A DNA stretch of 64,000 nt from Prorocentrum cordatum (GCA_963575745.1 CAUYUJ010017638.1:170001-234000), one strand, 5' to 3'. Positions 52,270 through 62,570 are shown, counted from the stretch's first letter. Notes: generated by a model not told the origin, from the letters alone. Program-made: numbers and translations.

Positions 52270-52460
52270 CGGGGGGAGCTCAATGAGTTGACAGAGGAAG
52301 GTCTAGGGGATGATGAGGATGAGGATGATGATGAGGGATGGCGGGGATGATGATGAGGACGAGGATGATGACAATGATGATGAGGATGATGATGACGAGG
52401 ATGATGGGGATGAGGATGAGGGATGATGAGGATGATGAGGAAGGTGTTTCATCCTTCCTC
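52270..52460. repeat. (GATGAG)n-rich intron
   Basis: GATGATGAGGATGA-type low complexity, about 150 bp. Confidence 0.8.
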
Positions 52461-52566
52461 CGTCCTCTCTCATGCCCCCCCCCCCCTTACATTTTGCTTA
52501 CTCACCCTCTTACCGAGTGACAGCCCCGACGAACGCCCCCCCCCCTCCTCCACGCCCTCCTCGCAG

Positions 52567-52667
52567 CGAGGTATCTGCAGTGCCGCCAGATCCGCATGAT
52601 GCACAGCCACCACCTGAAGATATTGGGGAAGCGGGACTCCGATCCCCTGCCGCGCTGGGCGGAGAAG
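52567..52667 (+). CDS. Candidate exon 4, unknown gene
   Basis: Reads RYLQCRQIRMMHSHHLKILG then KRDSDPLPRWAEK; 31 or so of 34 codons end in G or C, whereas the competing frame (EVSAVPPDPHDAQ...) has no such bias. Acceptor CCCTCCTCGCAG|CGAGG, donor GGAGAAG|GAAGGG (a GA donor). Basic, His-rich; function unknown. Confidence 0.55.
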
Positions 52668-52719
52668 GAAGGGAGAAGGAATGGAGGAGAAAGGGAGGAA
52701 GAAGGGAGGACGAAGGCAG

Positions 52720-53190
52720 GATGTAATTCCCCCAGTGGGGTGCCAATATAATTCCCCCAGCGGGGTGCCCATATAATTCCCCCAGTGGGATGCCCATATA
52801 ATCACCCCAGTGGGGTGCCCATGTAATCACCCAGTGGACGCCCGTATATAATCCCCCAGTGAGGTGTCCATATAATTCCCCCAGTGGGGTGCCCATATAA
52901 TGCTATAATCCCCCAGTGGACGCCCATATAATCCCCTTGTGGGGTGCACATTTAATTCCCTAGTGGGGTGCCAATACAATTCCCTAGTGTAGTTCTGTCA
53001 GAGGGGTGCACATCTAATTCCCCAGTGGGGTGCCCATGTAATTCCACCAGTGGGGTGCCCATATCATTGCCGAGTGGGGTGTCCATATAATTCCCCCATG
53101 GGTGCCCATATATCCCCCCCAGTGGGGTGCCCATATAATCCCCCAGTGGGGTGCCCATATAATTCCCCCAGTGGGGTGCCCATCGCTGTA
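52720..53190. repeat. 22-23-bp minisatellite (intronic)
   Basis: About twenty copies of ATAATTCCCCCAGTGGGGTG CCC; the CCCCAGTGGGG core is palindromic. It fills most of the intron between candidate exons 4 and 5. Confidence 0.92.
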
Positions 53191-53231
53191 TATACCCCCT
53201 CGCCTTCTCGCCTTGCCGTCCGCTCCCGCAG

Positions 53232-53327
53232 GACGGCGAAGTGGACGCCGACGTGGACGACGAGCAGCTGGCGATCTACTACGCCAACTCCTTGCTCGGC
53301 GACGACGTCGAAGAAGTGGAGACCGAG
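53232..53327 (+). CDS. Candidate exon 5, unknown gene
   Basis: Thirty-two codons, DGEVDADVDDEQLAIYYANS then LLGDDVEEVETE, acidic and GC3-rich. Acceptor CGCTCCCGCAG|GACGGC, donor ACCGAG|GTCGCT (GT). Phase 0 at both ends. Function unknown. Confidence 0.55.
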
Positions 53328-53384
53328 GTCGCTCGGAGGGGGCCGCGGGGCGCTCCGTCCGGGCGCGAGGGGGCCCCAGAGATC

Positions 53385-53510
53385 GATCCGATGTCGCGAT
53401 GTTTTCGATGCGGGGTCGAGGGCCCAGTGAAGGCCTCCAGAGGCCGAAAACCAAAAGAAAAAACATCAAGAGCCCCAAGGCGTTCGATCTCTGGGCAACT
53501 GGGGGCAAGG
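53385..53510 (+). repeat. Dispersed palindrome-core element, copy 5
   Basis: GATGTCGCGATGTTTTCGAT..., core AAGGCCTCCAGAGGCCGAAAA, then GCGTTCGATCTCTGGGCAA, which parallels copy 2 (GCGTTGGATCTCTGGGCC). In the intron after candidate exon 5. Confidence 0.65.
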
Positions 53511-53609
53511 CTTGAGGGAAGTGGAAGGAAGGAGGATGGGGTAGAAGGGGGTAGAGGGGAGTGGAGGAGGCTGGATGAAGAGCGGAGGAGTGGGAGCGGA
53601 ACGGAGCGG

Positions 53610-53613
53610 CAGC

Positions 53614-53651
<38 letters not shown>

Positions 53652-53820
53652 ATATATATGCGCACGACGAGAGGATGATGATAACGATAACGACGATGAT
53701 AACGATAACGATGACGATGGTGATGGTAATGATGATGACGATGGTGGTGATAATGATGGCGACGAGGACGGCGATGGCGATGATGACGGCGAAGGTGATG
53801 ATGACGACGGATGGTTGTGA
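53610..53820. repeat. (TA)n and (GATAAC/GATGAC)n microsatellites
   Basis: (TA)n at about 53617-53662, then GAT-rich low complexity. Confidence 0.85.
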
Positions 53821-53864
53821 CAACGACGGCGTCGCACTTGTTACTGCATGGGCCCATTGCCAAG

Positions 53865-54809
53865 GGGAGGCCGCCCACCTCCCGTTCAAAGATCCCGCAA
53901 GCTCGAAAAGCAGCTCGGCGCCCTTCCTGAAAAGCTTGCTCGGCGCGACGAAGAAAAAGAAGAAAGAGAAGACAAGTAAGAAGGATAAGAAAGAGAAGCG
54001 TGGAAAACCGAAGCCACATGTGCAGGCGCCGCCGTGGTTGGCGGCCCTGGCGGCCAGGAAGAGGCCTGCCTCTGCGACCCCGGCCGAGAGCCCGACCTCG
54101 GCGAAGGCAGCGGCAGTCGACGCGAGCGAGACCGACCCGACCCCCAATGCCAAAGCAAAAGCGAAAGCGAAAGGTAGCCCCAAAAAGGCGACGACAGCAA
54201 AAGCGACGACCGTGATGAAAAAGCTTGCAAAGAAGACATGAGCAGGTGGCCCCCCCCGAGGGCCCCGAGGACCCCGAGGGCGAGGCGGAGGGCGAGGGGG
54301 GGGGGGGCGACGAGGGCGAGGAGGAAGAAGACTCGTTCGCCCCAGACGACGAAGAGGAGGAGGAAGCAGCCGTGGCCGAAGAGGCAGCTGCCCAGGAGGA
54401 GCAGGAGGAAGAGGAGGAGGAGGCGCCAACTGAGGCGCCAGCTGCAGACGGCGGTGTCGACGAGGTCACCGAGGGGCCAGCTGGTGCGTGGACGTTCCAT
54501 AAGCCCCAGGGGGGCGGAACCATGGAGAGTTACAGCTTCGGCCTGAAGAGGCGCAACACGGAGAAGATTAGCGCGATCAGGATCAGGGTGATCGGTTGCG
54601 CGTGGAAGCAGTTCATTCAGGTGATGGATGTCGCGTGGACGAAGCATGATCTAGAGGTCTCTGGCGCAGAGAGCGAGGAGCAGCTGTCAAACTGGGTCAT
54701 GCATGAGACGCTCAAGAGGGTGCTTGCAGGTAGGATCACTGAGAAGGAGGCAGCGAAGGCAAAGCGCGAGGAGGTGAGGGCCGAGTGGATGATCACCGTG
54801 GGCAGCTGA
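53865..54809 (+). CDS. Lys-rich/acidic two-part protein, +1 frame change
   Basis: First part (to 54241): a Lys-rich tract (KKKKKEKTSKKDKKEKRGK), then Ala/Pro/Lys sequence with a SPKKA motif, ending VMKKLAKKT and TGA. Second part, in the +1 frame from about 54242 to 54809: a long Glu/Asp-rich tract, then a compact C-terminal region (TFHKPQGGGTMESYSFGLKR, IRVIGCAWKQFIQVMDVAWT, LSNWVMHETLKRVLAG) and stop. Skipping the T of ACA-TGA-G joins the two without loss. The charged layout (basic, acidic, globular) suggests a nucleic-acid or chromatin-associated protein, but no family is recognised. It is probably the last exon of the gene with the exons at 51.2-53.3 kb. Confidence 0.5.
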
Positions 54810-55034
54810 TGGCGGGGATGGGAGGGGCAGCCGAGAAGCAGCAGCAATGCAGGCATGATCAGTAGGTCAGGGGATCGAGCAACAGCACCAGCAGAGGAGG
54901 AGGGACGGAGAAGAACGGAGGATGATGGAGATATCTTCGTTATTAGGTGTGCGACCCGATCCTCCCTCGGGCCCTTCCTGATCCCTCTTCATCCTCAAAT
55001 TAACCTCCCCCCCCCTCAGCCCTTCGTTGGCGAG

Positions 55035-55105
55035 GGGAGGCGCTGGCGGAGAAGAAAGATAAGCGCATGATCGACATTGCAGCTGCCGCTGGTGATGGGG
55101 AAGGG
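55035..55105 (+). CDS. Candidate exon, unknown gene
   Basis: Reads GEALAEKKDKRMIDIAAAAG then DGEG. Acceptor CGTTGGCGAG|GGGAGG after a C-rich tract, donor GAAGG|GTTGGG. Mixed GC3. Unknown function; may begin a second plus-strand gene. Confidence 0.35.
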
Positions 55106-55109
55106 TTGG

Positions 55110-56180
55110 GCACGCTCCCCAGAAAGACAATGCTGTCGTCGTCGTCCGTCGTTGGTCGTCGCCGCTCGGACTCAGAATGTATACATATACGCATGCATAT
55201 TCACATGTGATACAAAGGCATACACGCATGCATATTCACATCTCTTGCCATCAGGGCCTTTCGCCTTTCCAAAGGCACGGTGATCCATGCTCTCAAGATC
55301 GAGGGAGGGGGGCCTTCGAAAGAAGGCATGAAATATTGTTGTGGCCTCTCGAATGCCCTCCCCAGGTACCTTAACGCGTGCCCTCGTACTTGGGGCAGTG
55401 ATTGTTGTTTAGGTCAGCGAAATTTTGAGTCGCACCCGAGGGCTCCGAGCCCTCTCCCGCCCCCTCCATCCACGTCTCCATTCCACATCCGCTCTCGGCT
55501 TATCTTTGCGTTTCGATCCTGCTTGGTGCGAGGGATTGGGGCAGGGGCGTTGAAGACGCCGTGCGAGGACTTCGCGCTGTGAGGTTGGCTGCAGGGCGGC
55601 ACGCGGCGCTCGGGCTAGGGGATGTTCTCTTCTTTCATGTGTTGCTTGTTACACATAGGTCATCGCATATGTCAGCTCTTGGCTATCGCGGCCCACCTAC
55701 TACAGTTCGGTATGCGGCGTGTTTTGATTTCAGCACATGGGAGTGCGATACTCGGCGCAACCACGAGGAAATGGATCGATGGGGGAAGCGACGACCAGGC
55801 TCGTCGATGCTCCTCATCCTCGTCCTCCTCACCCTTATCCTCCTCATTAGCCTCCTCCTCCATATCCTCCTCCGTATCCTCCTCCTCCTCCTCCTCCCCC
55901 TCCTCCTCCGCCTCCTCCCTCTCCTCTTCCTCTTCCTGCTGGTATCCATTGGTTGGCTGCGGGGGCGCGGTGGAAGCGACGACCAGGCTCTCATTTAGAT
56001 GATAGGCGTGACTTGTTTCGTCGATGCTCCTTACCCTCGCCCTCCTCCGCATCATCCTCCTCGTTATCCTCCTCCTCCTCCTCCTCCTCCTTATCCTCCT
56101 CCTCCTCCTCCTTATCCTCATCCTCATCCCTACCCTCCTCCTGCTGGTGCCCATCGGGTTGCTTGCGGGGGCAGGGGGGA
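55110..56180. other. No gene recognised; CCT-rich patches
   Basis: Two similar CCT-rich blocks (55800-55940 and 56030-56150), each preceded by GACGACCAGGCTC and followed by a TGCTGGTxxCCATxGG phrase, look like a tandem duplication of about 215 bp. A frame at 55280-55440 is weakly protein-like. Confidence 0.45.
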
Positions 56181-56182
56181 AT

Positions 56183-56230
<48 letters not shown>

Positions 56231-56628
56231 TGGAGATTGATATAGCATGACGGACTCGTGTAGCCGCGCGCGTAACATGACGGTTCATGTTGTGATTATT
56301 CTGGCACCCTGCTAGCTCGCTGCGCCCATCCACCTTCAAGGCTTAGGGGGGAACTGGCAGCCGACCTGCGCTGCTGTCGATCTCCACCGATCAAGGGACG
56401 CAGGCGAATAGGGCTAAGGGCAACATGCACATGTAGCGTAGCAGGATATCGGCCAGCGATCGAGCGGTGAGAGAAGAGTGCGGTGGCGATGACGCCGACC
56501 ACGGATGATTACGACGATGACGACGACGTTGCCGACGCAGATGAAGATGACGACGAAGACGAATACGACGACCGCGGACGACGATCATGAAAATGGGGAT
56601 AACGGCGACGAGAGGGGAGAGAGAGAGC

Positions 56629-56666
<38 letters not shown>

Positions 56667-56960
56667 TCATGAGAACGGTGCGCGCTCGATGAGGGCACGT
56701 GCGCATACACACATATAGGTAAAACCATGTATACACATATAGGTGCGTGTGCGTGCGTGTGCGCGTGCGGTGTGTTATGCACGCATACCATATGTGTGTG
56801 TATATATATATATAACTACCATACTATATATACCCAGTGCGATCGTACTACGAATAACGTATACATAATATACACACATATATATACGTATTACTGTTAG
56901 CATCGCATATATATATATATATGCGATTCGTACATATAACAGTGTATGTATAACCTATTA
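56183..56960. repeat. (GA)n, (TA)n and TATG microsatellites
   Basis: (GA)n at about 56186-56230 and 56613-56662; TA/TATG-rich from about 56700 to 56960. Confidence 0.85.
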
Positions 56961-57229
56961 TATATACAATTTGTATATGGGACTAGACGTACATGAATAT
57001 GTTATTACACTCTGTCTTGCGCGTGCGCGCGCGCGTCGACCTGTGCGCGCGCGCAAGTGTGTGCATGAGCACCGAGCGTGGGGAGAGAGTGCCCGCGATG
57101 CTGCCCAGGTGCACCTGGGCTTCAAGACCGCGGAAGCTGATTACATCTTGGCAAGCATTTTGATAGGCGGCGTCATCTTGATCTTTTGCAAGCGCTGGTG
57201 GGGCGGGCGACTGCCTGCCCCGCCGTCTG

Positions 57230-57765
57230 GCTCCCTTTTTGGTTTACGGTTTAGGGTTAGGTGTCGGTTTAAGGGTAGGGTGAAGGTTCGGGTTTACGTC
57301 GGGGTGTGGGCCTCGGTAGGGGTTAAACGGTTCGGGGTCAGTGTTGGGGGTTTGGGTATATTTGGGTTAGGTTTAGGGGTCCGGGTGGGGGTTTCGATTC
57401 GGGGTCAGTGCAAGGGGGTAGGGTTGGGGGTAAGGGTACGGTAGGGGTTATAGGGTGGTCGTTAGGGTCGGGGTCTTGAGTAGGGGATATATGGGGATCA
57501 GGGTAGGGGTCATGCACAGGGATCGGAGGTAGAGTATATGCGGGATTAGGGTTATGAGTTCGGTAGGGGTAGGTTAGGGTTTAGGTTTTAGGGTGGTGGT
57601 TAGGGTCGGGGTTAAGGTCTTGAGTAGGGGGTAAGGGACATGGATTGGGGTTATGGATAAGGGTCAGGGTTACGGGTCAGGGATCGGGGGTAGGGTATGC
57701 GGGGTTAGGGTTAAGAGTTCGGTAGGGAAAAGGATTCGGGTTAAGGCTAAGGGGGTGGGTCATGG
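57230..57765 (+). repeat. Degenerate TTTAGGG/TTAGGG telomere-like block
   Basis: About 530 bp of GGTTTAGGGTTAGG-like units with many variants (GGTAGGG, GGGGTTAAGG, GGTTCGGG). The plant-type TTTAGGG is the reported dinoflagellate telomere repeat, so this is an interstitial or eroded telomeric or subtelomeric block, G-rich on the plus strand. Confidence 0.7.
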
Positions 57766-58670
57766 TTTTTCATGGTTTCATGGTTTTTCATTGGTTTTCA
57801 TGATTTTTCATGGTCTTTCATTGTCTTTCATGGTCTTTCATTGGTTTTCATTGTTTTCATGGGTGTTCATTGTTTTTCATGGTTCTCATGGTTTTTTCAT
57901 GGGTTTTCATTGTTTGTAATGGTTTTTCATGTTTTTCATTGTGTTTCATGGTTTTTCATTGTTTTTCATTGTTTTTTTTTTAAATTGGTTTTCATGGTTC
58001 ATGGGTTTTTATGGTTTTCATAGTTTTTTCATGGTTTTTCATGTTTTCTCATGGTTTATCAGTGTTTTCCATAGTTTTTCATTGTTTTCATGGTTTCATG
58101 GTTTTTCATGTTTTTCATGTTTTTTCATGGTTTTCTTTGTTTTTCTTGTTTTTTTTTTTCATGGTTTTTCATTGTTTTTCATGGTTGCAGCGTTTTTTTT
58201 TTACGGTTTTTCATGGTTATCAGGATTTTTCATTGTGTTTCATGGCGTTTGGTGTTTTTTTTTCATGGTTTTTCATGGTTTTCATGGTTCATGCTTTTTC
58301 ATGTTTTCAATTGGTTTTCATTGTTTTTCATTGTCTTTCATGTTTTTTTTTATGGTTTTTCATGTTTTTTCATGTTTTTTTGTATGGTTTTCTTGGTTTT
58401 TCTTGGTTCTTCATTGTTTTTCATGGTTTTTCATGGTTGCCACGTTTTTTTTCGGTTTTAAAGGTTTTCATTATTTTTCATTGTGTTTCATGGCGTTTCA
58501 TGGTTTTTTTCATGGTTTTTCATTGGTTTTCATGGTTCATGTTTTTTCGCGTTTTCAATTGGGTTTCATGGTTTTTCATTGTCTTTCATGTTTTTTTTTC
58601 ATGGTTTTTCATTGTGTTTCAGTGGTTTTCATGGGTTTTCATTGTTTTTCATTGCTTTTCATAGTTTTGC
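57765..58670. repeat. (TTTTTCATGG)n-like satellite
   Basis: About 900 bp of TTTTTCATGGTTTTCATTG-like units of about 9-10 bp, on one strand almost free of A-G runs. Phe/Ser/His-rich frames are by-products. Confidence 0.9.
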
Positions 58671-58749
58671 GTCGGCCCGCGCGCCCTCTAAGTCTCCCCC
58701 CCCCCCCTCCTCCGCCCACCCCCTCCCCCCCGCGCCCCGCCCTCTCGTT

Positions 58750-59265
58750 CCGCGTGCATTCAGGGGGGCTGAGGGGGGTTAAGTGCCCTGGGCCGAGGGG
58801 GGCTGAGGCGAACCCAGGGGGGCTGAGGGGAGTCGACTAGGACGAGGGGGACCCAGGGGGACTGAGGAGGTCCGCGGGGGACTGAGGGGGATTGGGGGGC
58901 TGAGGGGGGTTGATCGGCACCCAGGGGGATGAAGTCGACGTCCGAAGGGGGGCTCGAGGGGGACTCGAGGGGTACGGGGTCATGAGGGGGACCCAGGGAG
59001 ATTGAGGGGGACTAGGACGAGGGGGGCCCAGGGAGACAAGGGCGTGGGGGACCCAGGGGGCTTGAGGGGGATCCGACTAGGACGCGAGGGGGACCCAGGG
59101 GGACTGAGGGGGACTGAGGGATCCACAGGGGGATTGAGGGGGGCCCAGGGGGACTGATCATCGAGGGCGACTAGGACGAGGGGGGCCCAGGGGGACTGAG
59201 GGGTCAGAGGGGGAAGTGGTCGAGGGGGGCCCGAGGGGGACTGAAGGGGGCCAGGACGAAGTACG
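58750..59265. repeat. GGGGGACTGAGG/GACCCAGGG satellite
   Basis: Degenerate GACCCAGGGGGACTGAGGGG units of about 20 bp, directly after the CATGG satellite. Confidence 0.9.
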
Positions 59266-59282
59266 TCGGATTTATGCGTGTG

Positions 59283-59288
59283 TATATA

Positions 59289-59346
<58 letters not shown>
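59283..59346. repeat. (TA)n microsatellite
   Basis: About 64 bp of TA with a CA interruption. A (GT)n follows at about 59528-59557. Confidence 0.9.
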
Positions 59347-59350
<4 letters not shown>

Positions 59351-59993
59351 CACATCGTACGCGCGCGTAGACGTGGGCATCGCTTGTTTGGGGCACGGTC
59401 GCCGTGCAGTGCCTCCTGCGCGAAAGCGCATGCTAGCAGGCGAATAGGCCCAAGGGCAAGTGTGTATCTATGTATATATGTATATGCCATACACAAAGGA
59501 AAAAGTGCATGCGTGTGTGCACATGCGCTGCGTGTGTGTGTGTGTGTGTGTGTGTGTCGACCGTGTGCGCATGTGCGCGCGCCGTGATCCGCACGTTGAG
59601 GACTGCAGCAGGGAGCGAGCAAGGCATCGCAGATGGAGGTGCAGAACGTCGTATATATATGTAGTTGCCATGTGGTGCCAAATTTGCTTCTTGTGGTCGA
59701 GGAGAGGCACGGGGCCCCTGAGACGATCTCCTTCCCGTTGGGTACCCTTGTGTCCTTGCCTTCAGCGGCCCGTCGTCATCCTTAGCCGTTTTCTTTGCCC
59801 AGAAATCTTATCTTCGGCCTCCAAGAGTCTCGCGTCCTTACCACCCGTCCTTATTCTATACGTTTTGACTGTGCCTGGGGGGCACGTGGCGCCACGCCTT
59901 GCCTCCTCGTCTTCTTCCCGCCCCTTCTTTGAGGCTCTCCCCCCCGCTCCGGTACCTTTCGCCCCCCCCCCCGCCCGTGGGCTTCCCAGGCGA

Positions 59994-60269
59994 TGCCCGC
60001 GAAAGCCAAGGGAAAAGGGGAAAACGAGGCCTTCGAAGAGTGAACGGACCGACGAGCAGAGGGAGCACGATAACGCCATGCAGCGCATGCGGCGCCCCCC
60101 GCCCGCGGGAGGGAGCCAGACCAACGAGTTCGGGGGAAAGGAAAATCAATGGGCCTGCGTCTGCGCTGTCGGTGGGGGAGGTACCACATGGACAAAGGTA
60201 GAGCGGTTCACAAAGCGTGCAAAAAAAGCTGAGCAGCGCCAAGCGAGATTGGGCCAAAGTCTTCGATAA
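59994..60269 (+). CDS. Possible small Lys-rich protein gene, frame-broken
   Basis: ATG at 59994 opens MPAKAKGKGENEAFEE and stops. Moving one base inside the AAAAGGGG run (about 60013) gives an open frame to 60269: TRPSKSERTDEQREHDNAMQ, RMRRPPPAGGSQTNEFGGK, NQWACVCAV, WTKVERFTKRAKKAEQRQA, stop TAA. GC3 is high in the first half. It may be an exon or a single-exon gene with a homopolymer indel. Function unknown. Confidence 0.35.
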   Translation, partial: CPRKPREKGKTRPSKSERTDEQREHDNAMQRMRRPPPAGGSQTNEFGGKENQWACVCAVGGGGTTWTKVERFTKRAKKAEQRQARLGQSLR

Positions 60270-60669
60270 AGATGGCCGCGGGGGCAGGTGGGGGCACTGA
60301 GCATATGCAGCAACATGCGCTCCATGATTCAACTTGCACATTCAGGAAGTGATGTATCATATATGTGAATAAGCATACACGCATTTATTCATATGCGTTA
60401 CACTCCTCTGCTGCTGAAATATGTGCTCGCCGAATCGAGTAGTGCCCTCTTCAGCCTGGGTTCCCAGGCGATTTTGAAAAGCTGGTTGTCGAGAAGAAAG
60501 AGTCGAGGCGTGACGCGCAGGAAGACAAATCTACTGGGAAGTGGTTCCTGGGAGCTTCGGGCAAACGCCCTGGGGAAGAGTGAGGAGGAGGGGGGAGTGA
60601 GGAGGAGGAGGGAGGAGTGAGGAGGAGGGCTGAAGGAGCGAGGAGTGAGGGCGAGGGCTGAAGGATCGA

Positions 60670-60790
60670 TTGATCGAGAAACTCAGGGCTACGATCAGCG
60701 TCGATCCCAGGTTCACTGAGGACGGCCTCCTCCGCAGCGAGCACTGGGCGCCCGAGAACGCGCGCGCAGATTTCGGGAAGAGGCCCCAGC
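60670..60790 (+). CDS. Candidate exon, unknown gene
   Basis: Reads IEKLRATISVDPRFTEDGLL then RSEHWAPENARADFGKRPQ, with strong GC3 bias in its second half. Flanked by GAGGAG repeats upstream and by AGGCCCCAG|CTAGCC downstream. Function unknown. Confidence 0.4.
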
Positions 60791-60996
60791 TAGCCCGCAG
60801 CAGGGGGGTGCCAGGCAGAGGGGGGGGGGGGGGGGATATATCTCGATCGCTCCGCCGCTTTGAGTTTACGTGGAGTTCCTCGCCTATCCTGTGTCCACCT
60901 TCCTCCCTCCAACTCTGCGCGTCGTCGTCGTCATCCGTCCTCCCCCCCCCATCTCTCCTCCAGCCTCCTCTCTGCAATCTCGGCTGTCCCGCAGGG

Positions 60997-61215
60997 CTTA
61001 CGCGAGGGCTGTGAACATCAAGGCTTTCTGCTTGGGCAACAAGAAAAATCACCAAGGAGGGGCTGGGGGGGCATGCATGCACCCTCGACTTCTCTCGGAG
61101 TGCCATCTTGATCGGAGCTTCGTTTCGCTTCGAGGCTACTGGGAAGTGGAGGTTGACGATCAGCATGGCGACATTCTCTACAAGAAGATCAGCCTTTCGG
61201 ACGAGCACACTTTGG
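60997..61215 (+). CDS. Candidate exon, unknown gene
   Basis: Acceptor GGCTGTCCCGCAG|GGCTTA. Reads AYARAVNIKAFCLGNKKNHQ, a Gly/Ala linker, then PRLLSECHLDRSFVSLRGYW, EVEVDDQHGDILYKKISLSD and EHTLGPL. The length and absence of low complexity are in its favour; the third-position bias is moderate. The donor is uncertain (about 61200-61250). No family recognised. Confidence 0.45.
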
Positions 61216-61349
61216 GCCCGCTTTTTTTGCATGTGTCAGCTGGGTCAGTGCATTCACTTGGTCGGTCTATAGCTCGTCATTTTCTCTCCGCTCATTCCCA
61301 CTTGAACCTGCTGTCTGCTCTAGGTGTATCCTTGCCCCAACAGTTGCCC

Positions 61350-61500
61350 GAGCCATCCGATGTCGCGTTTCGGTTTGTTTTGTTCTGGAGTCGTTTTTCG
61401 GGGCCCAGGGCCGAGGCGCGGCCTCCAGAGGCCAAACATGCATTCGAAAACTCAACATTGAGGAATCGATCGCGACGTCGGAGGTCTCGGCCAATTGTCC
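61350..61500 (+). repeat. Dispersed palindrome-core element, copy 6
   Basis: GATGTCGCGTTTCGGTTTG, GGAGTCGTTTTTCGGGGCCC, core GCGGCCTCCAGAGGCCAAAC, then GCGACGTCGGAGGTCTCGG. In an intron; its end lies directly at the acceptor of the next exon. Confidence 0.65.
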
Positions 61501-61503
61501 CAG

Positions 61504-61630
61504 GGCCATGACAAGCACATCGGGACCACGATGAAGAGTTCTGACAAGGACCTGAAGGAGTGCGCCGCTGCCGCTGGCCTACGCGTGGGCCAGAAGGTGA
61601 AGGCGGCCAGGGAGGGAACGACGACGATCG
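61504..61630 (+). CDS. Candidate exon, unknown gene
   Basis: Acceptor CCAATTGTCCCAG|GGCCAT, donor ACGATCG|GTTGTT (GT). Reads GHDKHIGTTMKSSDKDLKEC then AAAAGLRVGQKVKAAREGTT, with high GC3. Function unknown. Confidence 0.5.
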
Positions 61631-61674
61631 GTTGTTATCTTGGCCCCTGCTCATCCGTTGGCTATCGTACTCAT

Positions 61675-61915
61675 CCTTAGCTGACGTACTGATCCGTTGG
61701 CTAACGTACTCATCCGTTTTCTATCGTACTCGTCCTTTGCCACCGATGCTGTAGGTTGGCTAACGTACTCATCCGTTGGCTGACGTTCTCGTCCGTTGGT
61801 TATCGTACTCATCCTTTGCTAACGTACTCATCCGTTGGCTAACGCGCTCATCCGTTTGCTATCGTACTCATCCGTTGGCAAACGTACTCATCCGTTGGCT
61901 ATCGTATACTCATCC
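61675..61915. repeat. 20-bp tandem repeat (intronic)
   Basis: About eleven copies of CGTACTCATCCGTTGGCTAA. Confidence 0.92.
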
Positions 61916-61970
61916 TCTCCCTCGATCCACCCATCACCTCCGCTGCTGCCTCGACACGCGGCTCCGACAG

Positions 61971-62108
61971 GCGGAGCAGCCATCGGGAAGTTCGGAGGCT
62001 AGCGGTGATGACTCGGACAGCGAGTATTCGAGCTATTCATCCGAGGATAGCCCCCCCCCCCGCCCCGCTGCTCTCGAGATTTCGAGTTTGCTTGGGGCCA
62101 AGGATCAG
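61971..62108 (+). CDS. Candidate exon, Ser/Asp-rich
   Basis: Acceptor CGGCTCCGACAG|GCGGAG, donor AAGGATCAG|GAGGAG (GA donor). Reads AEQPSGSSEASGDDSDSEYS, SYSSEDSPPPRPAALEISSL, LGAKDQ. Forty-six codons, phase 0 at both ends. Acidic, probably disordered linker. Confidence 0.5.
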
Positions 62109-62315
62109 GAGGAGGAGGAGAGGATAAGGATGAGAAATAATAGTTGGTCGAGGAGTTCACCCCTCTTATCTCCACATTGTTTTTGTGGGCGGTGAGCTGC
62201 GCTGGAGGTGGGCAAATCTAGGCCCGAAGCAATTCCTGTTTATTCCAGACTCCTGCTCCTCCTCCTCCTCCTCTTCCTCCTGGCTCTCCTCATGCTCCGC
62301 CGAGCGGGGGACGAG

Positions 62316-62426
62316 GGCGAGTCGCACCAGAGTGGGGGTCCGACAAGCGCAGCTTCGGGGTCAGGGAACGACGCCATCTTGCTGGGCGAGGCTTCGCACC
62401 TTCACGCGATCCTCAGCGGCTTGGAG
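62316..62426 (+). CDS. Candidate exon, unknown gene
   Basis: Thirty-seven codons, phase 0 at both ends: GESHQSGGPTSAASGSGNDA, ILLGEASHLHAILSGLE. Acceptor GGGGACGAG|GGCGAG, donor TTGGAG|GTGGGA. Follows the preceding exon in frame. Function unknown. Confidence 0.5.
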
Positions 62427-62439
62427 GTGGGAGGGGTGG

Positions 62440-62570
62440 GCTCGATGGGGGATCCAGAACTCGGACGTCTTGATGGTTTCAGGACGGATGTTTTTCGCTG
62501 GTTTCGGCCTCCAGAGGCCCTCGACGGGCTGCGGGACCGTCAGAAATCGACTCAGGGCGAAAAGCTGACA
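62440..62570 (-). repeat. Dispersed palindrome-core element, copy 7 (minus)
   Basis: The reverse complement reads CTGAGTCGATTTCTGACGGT, core GGGCCTCTGGAGGCCGAAAC, then CAAGACGTCCGAGTTCTGG, closely parallel to copy 1. Directly after the preceding exon's donor. Confidence 0.7.

Noticed and set aside
50997-52290. Long Ser/Arg/Val or Asp/Lys/Thr repeat frames on both strands
   Set aside because: Derived from (GTC)n and the 24-bp tandem repeat; only the short GC3-rich segments inside were kept as candidate exons.
57772-58840. Phe-rich membrane-like proteins of 217-303 aa
   Set aside because: Translation of the TTTTTCATGG satellite and adjacent C-rich DNA.
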